Assembly: GCF_000177335.1 (NCBI RefSeq)
Contig: NZ_ADFP01000093.1
Location: 1-46,354 of the forward strand
Source: Pyramidobacter piscolens W5455
GTDB taxonomy: Bacteria; Synergistota; Synergistia; Synergistales; Dethiosulfovibrionaceae
Direction of reading: 5' to 3'
DNA: 46,354 nucleotides
Part shown: piece after piece, positions 42,149-46,354 of the stretch
Layout of the letters: every line of letters begins with the position of its first letter
How positions within the stretch are numbered: the stretch's first letter is position 1
The notes under the pieces: model-generated
The model's database searches: none
What the model was told of the DNA's origin: nothing
The model's input: only the letters and a program-made list of their open reading frames with translations
Made by a program: the position numbers and the translations under genes

Positions 42149-42838
42149 TTAAGCCCGGCCTCCTTCCCTTTTGTTCGCCCTGCTGCGAACAGGGCGAGGC
42201 GCTGCCGTGTTCAAGGCTTTTTCATCACGGTAGATCCAGCACTTCACGCCAATAGCGCCGTACATGGTCACGGCCTTGACGCAACTGTAGTCCACGTCAG
42301 CGCGGAGAGTGGAAAGGGGGAGGCGTCCATCGTTATACCACTCCGTGCGGGCAATTTCAGCCCCGCCAAGACGTCCGGAACACTGGATCTTGATGCCCAG
42401 ACCGCCAGCCTTCATGGTGCGGAACATAGCCTGCTTCATAGCGCGGCGGAAGCTGACGCGCCGCTCCAGAGCGGAGGCGATGCCTTCGGCCACAAGCTGG
42501 GCGTCAACGTCGGGATTTTTGATTTCCTGAACGTTCAGCATTACCCGAGTGCCAGTCAGAGCCTGAAGCTCGTCTTTCACCTTCGTCAACTCGGCGCCCT
42601 GTTTGCCGATCACCACGCCAGGACGAGCTGTCCACAGCGTGAAACGGATGACCTTGCCCACACGCTCGATCTCAACTCGAGAAATGCCCGCGCCTTCCCA
42701 GCGTTTTTTAATCCAAGAGCGCAGCTTGATATCCTCGTGAAGATTTTTCACGTAGTTTTTACCAACCGCATACCACTTGGATTCCCAGTCACGGATCACG
42801 CCGATGCGATAACCGATCGGATGAACTTTCTGACCCAT
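42149..42838 (-). CDS. rpsC: 30S ribosomal protein S3
   Basis: 229 residues: '[14 protein letters not shown]' opening, KH domain with '[12 protein letters not shown]' (GxxG loop), and '[30 protein letters not shown]'. S3 lines the mRNA entry channel. The C terminus ends in a short basic tail ([12 protein letters not shown]). Confidence 0.97.
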   Translation of the reverse strand: MGQKVHPIGYRIGVIRDWESKWYAVGKNYVKNLHEDIKLRSWIKKRWEGAGISRVEIERVGKVIRFTLWTARPGVVIGKQGAELTKVKDELQALTGTRVMLNVQEIKNPDVDAQLVAEGIASALERRVSFRRAMKQAMFRTMKAGGLGIKIQCSGRLGGAEIARTEWYNDGRLPLSTLRADVDYSCVKAVTMYGAIGVKCWIYRDEKALNTAAPRPVRSRANKREGGRA

Positions 42839-42852
42839 AAGTCCTTTCCTCC

Positions 42853-43182
42853 TTACTCGGCGACCGTCACAGTGATGTGACTGGTACGATGCACATACGC
42901 ATGAGCCCGCCCCATGGACGCGGGACGGAAACGTTTCATGCTGGGCCCCTGATCAGCCTTGGCTTCGACGACCTTCAGTTTCTCAACATCCATGCCGAAG
43001 TTGAATTCAGCGTTGGCGACGGCGCTCTTCAGCACCTTCTCCACCAGTCGGGCAGCTTTCTTCGGGGTGTAGCGGAGAACCATCATGGCATCTCCAACTT
43101 TCTTGCCGCGAATCAAAGGCAGTACCTGACGAACTTTATAAGGCGAAATGCGAACCGCCTTGGCAACTGCATAAGCCTGCAC
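42853..43182 (-). CDS. rplV: 50S ribosomal protein L22
   Basis: 109 residues, GTG start: '[21 protein letters not shown]', '[17 protein letters not shown]' and the beta-hairpin '[16 protein letters not shown]' that lines the exit tunnel. It follows rpsS by 14 bases. Confidence 0.97.
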   Translation of the reverse strand: MQAYAVAKAVRISPYKVRQVLPLIRGKKVGDAMMVLRYTPKKAARLVEKVLKSAVANAEFNFGMDVEKLKVVEAKADQGPSMKRFRPASMGRAHAYVHRTSHITVTVAE

Positions 43183-43196
43183 GTCAACGTCCCCCT

Positions 43197-43511
43197 TTAC
43201 TTAGCCGCCGGAGCAGCCTTAGGTGCCGCCGCCGCTGTCGGAACTGAGCGCTCCTGACCGCTGTGACCGGTAAAACGACGGGTCAGCGCGAACTCACCCA
43301 GCTTGTGACCGATCATGTTCTCGCTGATGTAGACAGGAACATGGGTACGGCCGTTATGAACGGCAATTGTATGACCAACCATAGGCGGAACGATCATGGA
43401 AGCGCGCGACCAAGTTTTGAGAACCTTCTTGGTGCCGCTCCCGTTCAGTTCCTCGACCCTCTTGAGGAGTCTCGCCTCGACGTAGGGCCCTTTTTTAGCA
43501 GAACGTGCCAT
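43197..43511 (-). CDS. rpsS: 30S ribosomal protein S19
   Basis: 104 residues: '[20 protein letters not shown]', '[24 protein letters not shown]', '[15 protein letters not shown]'. About 12 residues longer than the common 92 through an Ala/Pro/Lys tail (APKAAPAAK). S19 forms a dimer with S13 in the 30S head. Confidence 0.97.
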   Translation of the reverse strand: MARSAKKGPYVEARLLKRVEELNGSGTKKVLKTWSRASMIVPPMVGHTIAVHNGRTHVPVYISENMIGHKLGEFALTRRFTGHSGQERSVPTAAAAPKAAPAAK

Positions 43512-43531
43512 ATTTTGTCCTCCTTACCCTA

Positions 43532-44362
43532 CTACTTGGCGTAACGACGTCTGACAATGAACTTGTCAGAAGGCTTACGCACACGAGTACGATAGCCCTT
43601 CGCAGGGGTACCCCAAGGCGAACAGGGATGATGATGCGATTTCGTGGTGCCTTCTCCACCGCCCATGGGATGGTCGACGGGGTTCTGAATCATAGCGCGA
43701 ATGCGTCCCTTGCGTCCCAACCAGCGAGTCTTGCCGGCCTTGCCGAGCGAGATGTTCTCGTGTTCGCCGTTGCCAACCACGCCAATGGTGGCGGTGCATT
43801 CGAGCAGGAACTTGCGAAGCTCACCGCTAGGCATGCGCACGAACGCAAACTTTCCTTCTCGAGCCATCAGCTGAGCGCTGACGCCGGCAGAGCGGACCAG
43901 CTTCGCGCCGCGGCCGGGTTCGAGTTCGATGTTGTGAACCAAGGTGCCGTCAGGAATGTTTTTGAACTTTTTAGCGTTGCCGGGGCGGATATCCGCCTCG
44001 GGACCGGCCATGATCGTATCGCCGACATGAAGCTGATCAGGGCAGAGGATATAGCGCTTCTCGCCGTCGACATAAAAAATCAACGCCAGACGAGCAGAGC
44101 GGTTGGGATCATATTCGATTGCCGCAACGCGACCGGGGATGCCAATCTTATCGCGTTTGAAATCGACGATGCGCAGACGGCGAATGTGACCGCCACCGAT
44201 GAAACGCATGGTTCTCCGCCCATAGTTGTTGCGACCACCGGTTCTCTTCTTTCTTCCAGCAAGCAGTGAACGCTCAGGCTTCTGCTTCGTGATGTCTTCA
44301 CGGCTCAGGATCGTCATATGACGTCTACTGGCGGTGTAGGGATTGAATTCCTTGATTGCCAT
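43532..44362 (-). CDS. rplB: 50S ribosomal protein L2
   Basis: 276 residues: '[19 protein letters not shown]', OB-fold and SH3-like domains, and the C-terminal '[20 protein letters not shown]' whose first His is needed for peptidyl transfer in other bacteria. The loop after GGGEG reads TTKSHHHP rather than the common RTSGGRHP. Standard place between rplW and rpsS. Confidence 0.97.
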   Translation of the reverse strand: MAIKEFNPYTASRRHMTILSREDITKQKPERSLLAGRKKRTGGRNNYGRRTMRFIGGGHIRRLRIVDFKRDKIGIPGRVAAIEYDPNRSARLALIFYVDGEKRYILCPDQLHVGDTIMAGPEADIRPGNAKKFKNIPDGTLVHNIELEPGRGAKLVRSAGVSAQLMAREGKFAFVRMPSGELRKFLLECTATIGVVGNGEHENISLGKAGKTRWLGRKGRIRAMIQNPVDHPMGGGEGTTKSHHHPCSPWGTPAKGYRTRVRKPSDKFIVRRRYAK

Positions 44363-44383
44363 TTTTCAGATTTCCTCCAATCG

Positions 44384-44680
44384 CTAGGCGCCAGCGCCTT
44401 CGAAGAACTGGATGCGCTCTCCCTCGGCTAACGTGATAATGGCCTTTTTCCACGCGCGGCTCTTGCCGAGAAATGCTCCCATACGTTTGGGCTTGGAATG
44501 GACCTTCACCGTATGGACGCTCTTGACTTTAACCTTGAAGACAACCTCGACGGCCTTGCGAATCTCAATTTTGTTGGCCATAGGATGAACTTCGAAGGTG
44601 TACTTGTTCATTTCCATTAAGCGGCTGCTCTTCTCGGTAACCACAGGACGGATGATGATGTCATGAGCTACAAGATTCAT
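44384..44680 (-). CDS. rplW: 50S ribosomal protein L23
   Basis: 98 residues: '[24 protein letters not shown]', '[18 protein letters not shown]' and '[22 protein letters not shown]'. L23 docks trigger factor and SRP at the tunnel exit. Its start overlaps the rplD stop by four bases. Confidence 0.97.
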   Translation of the reverse strand: MNLVAHDIIIRPVVTEKSSRLMEMNKYTFEVHPMANKIEIRKAVEVVFKVKVKSVHTVKVHSKPKRMGAFLGKSRAWKKAIITLAEGERIQFFEGAGA

Positions 44681-45300
44681 CGAGCGTACACCTCCTCAAG
44701 CTTTTCAAGAACCGCCGGCGTGGCCACGACATGATCATGATGAACCAGGTCAAGTACGTTGATGCTGTCAACATGAAGGACCTTAGCGCCAGGAATGTTG
44801 CTGGCGGATCTGACAACATTTTCATCTCTCTGGTCAAGCAGGAACAGGATCTTTTTGGCTTTCAGAGAGTCGATGAAACCTTTCATCTTCTTCGTGGAAG
44901 GGGCCTCAAAACCAAAGTTCTCCACCGCACAGAGCGACTGCTCAATCACTCTCATGGAAAGAGCACTGCGCATTGCCAAGGCACGGACCTTTTTATTGAC
45001 CTTCAGGTCGTAGGAACGAGGCTTGGGGCCGTGAACCACACCGCCGCCGACCCAGAGAGGCGAACGGCTGCTCCCCGCGCGCGCGCGACCGGTATGCTTC
45101 TGTTTCCAAGGTTTCTTGCCGCCGCCGCGAACTTCGCCGCGCATCTTCGTACTGGCCGTCCCTTGTCTGGCATGAGCCAACTGGGCGACTACAACCTGAT
45201 GCATCGCAGAAACATGAACAGAAGCGCCGAAGACTTCGTCAGAAAGTGTTTTCTCCCCGACGACTTCTCCGCTGATATTCATAATCTTGATAACAGGCAT
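44677..45300 (-). CDS. rplD: 50S ribosomal protein L4
   Basis: 207 residues with the tunnel loop 'RQGTASTKMRGEVRGGGKKPWKQKHTGRAR' region and 'SPLWVGGGVVHGPKPR'. In E. coli L4 also represses the S10 operon. Standard order after rplC. Confidence 0.97.
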   Translation of the reverse strand: MPVIKIMNISGEVVGEKTLSDEVFGASVHVSAMHQVVVAQLAHARQGTASTKMRGEVRGGGKKPWKQKHTGRARAGSSRSPLWVGGGVVHGPKPRSYDLKVNKKVRALAMRSALSMRVIEQSLCAVENFGFEAPSTKKMKGFIDSLKAKKILFLLDQRDENVVRSASNIPGAKVLHVDSINVLDLVHHDHVVATPAVLEKLEEVYAR

Positions 45301-45320
45301 TTCGTTGATCCTCCTTCAGT

Positions 45321-45947
45321 CTAGCCCTGCTTGTGAATCAGGACGAGACCGTTTTTGGCGCCAGGAACCGCACCCTTGATGAGAAGGAGGTTGTTCTCCT
45401 TATCAACTGCGACGACGGTCAGATTCTTGATGGTAACGCGCTCGTTGCCGAGATGCCCGGGCATCGCCTTGCCCTTGAAAATATGGCTCGGATAGCTGCT
45501 GGCCCCGCTTGAGGCCGGCTTACGATGCGACACGGACACGCCATGGCTCGCCTGAAGACCGCCAAAGTTCCAGCGCTTCATAACGCCAGCGAATCCCTTC
45601 CCTTTGCTGGTTCCAGTGACGCTGACCGTCTCGCCCTCGGCAAAGACGGCCACGTCAACAATTTGGCCAGCTTTATACTCGGCGGAATTCTCAATGCGGA
45701 ACTCGCGTAGCCAACGGCATGGCCTTACGCCGCAACGATCATACATCCCCTGAAGCGGCTTGGTCACCTTGCGAGGCTTCCGTTCGCCCAACCCAAGAAG
45801 AATGGCACTATAACCGTTTTTCTCCGGGGTACGGACATCGACCACAGGACAAGGACCAGCAGCGATCACAGTCACCGGGACGGACTGCCCCGCCTCATTG
45901 AATACGCGGGTCATGCCCAGCTTTTGTCCAAGAATACCAAGACTCAT
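45321..45947 (-). CDS. rplC: 50S ribosomal protein L3
   Basis: 208 residues: 'GILGQKLGMTRVFNEAG' opening, 'GTSKGKGFAGVMKRWNFGG' and 'GHLGNERVTIKNL'. Its loop reaches the peptidyl transferase centre. It is preceded by an 87-base gap from rpsJ that holds a 10-base G/C tract. Confidence 0.97.
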   Translation of the reverse strand: MSLGILGQKLGMTRVFNEAGQSVPVTVIAAGPCPVVDVRTPEKNGYSAILLGLGERKPRKVTKPLQGMYDRCGVRPCRWLREFRIENSAEYKAGQIVDVAVFAEGETVSVTGTSKGKGFAGVMKRWNFGGLQASHGVSVSHRKPASSGASSYPSHIFKGKAMPGHLGNERVTIKNLTVVAVDKENNLLLIKGAVPGAKNGLVLIHKQG

Positions 45948-45974
45948 ACTACCTACACTCTCCTTTGCTCAGAG

Positions 45975-46000
45975 CTCCCCCACCAGAAGGGGGGGGGGAG
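45975..46000 (-). other. Hairpin with 10-base homopolymer between rpsJ and rplC
   Basis: CTCCCCC (45975-45981) can pair with GGGGGAG (45994-46000). The right arm is part of an uninterrupted run of ten G on the plus strand (45989-45998), which is ten C in the mRNA. No T run follows, so it is not an obvious terminator. Confidence 0.5.
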
Positions 46001-46034
46001 ATTCAGCTTTATTGGCTCAGAGCTTCCCGCTCGG

Positions 46035-46340
46035 TTAGAGCTTGATCTGGATATCGACACCAGAGGGAAGATTCAGCTGCATTAATGCTTCCATCGTCTT
46101 CTGCGTCGGATCGAGGATGTCGATGAGACGCTTGTGGGTTCTCATTTCATAGTGCTCACGGGCATCCTTGTTGACATGAGGGGATGTAAGGATGCAGAAC
46201 TTGTTGATCTCCGTAGGAAGCGGGATCGGACCGGCGACCTTGGCGCCGCTGCGCGCCGCGGTTTCAGCGATTTGGGCGGCGGAGGTATCGAGCACGCGGT
46301 GATCGAACGCTTTGAGACGAATTCTGATTTTTTTGGACAC
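46035..46340 (-). CDS. rpsJ: 30S ribosomal protein S10
   Basis: 101 residues, complete: '[19 protein letters not shown]', '[36 protein letters not shown]' region and '[11 protein letters not shown]'. It has a GTG start with GGAGG seven bases ahead. S10 (NusE) also works in transcription antitermination. It opens the S10-spc-alpha superoperon; genes further upstream lie outside the window. Confidence 0.97.
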   Translation of the reverse strand: MSKKIRIRLKAFDHRVLDTSAAQIAETAARSGAKVAGPIPLPTEINKFCILTSPHVNKDAREHYEMRTHKRLIDILDPTQKTMEALMQLNLPSGVDIQIKL

Positions 46341-46354
46341 GACGCGGCCTCCGC

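Overview
The window is GC-rich (about 60% by eye), densely packed and mostly coded on the minus strand. It reads like the chromosome of an anaerobic, amino-acid-fermenting, two-membrane bacterium. My best guess is the phylum Synergistota (Pyramidobacter-like). This is an inference from gene content and order (ETF/acyl-CoA dehydrogenase genes, a cysteine desulfidase, zinc-type S14, an ecfA1-ecfA2-ecfT-truA tail on the ribosomal cluster, a P19/FTR1 iron system); no search was run.

Layout. 1-998 (+): the end of a fumarate reductase/succinate dehydrogenase flavoprotein gene and its iron-sulfur subunit, closed by a bidirectional terminator. 1106-10545 (-): a ten-gene iron-uptake operon of the Campylobacter Cj1658-Cj1663 (P19) type: FTR1 permease, P19 iron-binding protein, DUF2318 membrane protein, two FtsX/MacB-type permeases and an ATPase. 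It is extended by an FMN-binding protein, a DUF4418 membrane protein and a second permease/ATPase pair. Its promoter lies near 10772-10799, inside repeated TTAGTT/AACTAA half-sites. 11032-15306 (-): a CoA cassette (acyl-CoA dehydrogenase, EtfB, EtfA, CaiB-like CoA-transferase), bracketed by two copies of a 39-bp repeat. 15773-15860 (-): tRNA-Ser(GGA) with its own promoter, and a decayed tRNA-Ser 3' half just upstream of it.

16013-22940 (-): a seven-gene operon: ArgH-type lyase, Asp/Glu/hydantoin-type racemase, a fused double solute-binding protein, ABC permease, ABC ATPase, and two overlapping PuuE/HP0310-type polysaccharide-deacetylase-fold proteins, one of which has lost its metal-binding histidines. 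It looks like uptake and ring-opening, racemising and lyase processing of an amino-acid-like (possibly cyclic) compound. This is the best candidate for an undescribed system here.

23286-24716 (-): an L-cysteine desulfidase-type enzyme, preceded by an unannotated 33-codon ORF whose product ends in Cys-Pro-Arg-Arg-Cys-Cys-Cys-Asn. 24976-28443 (-): MreB, a CxxCxxCC protein, a DUF3084 protein and ComF, overlapping end to start. 28536-46340 (-): the S10-spc-alpha ribosomal superoperon, starting at rpsJ and running leftward through secY, adk, map, infA, rpoA and rplQ into the ECF transporter module and truA. rpsD is absent from its common place between rpsK and rpoA, and a 10-base G tract lies between rpsJ and rplC.
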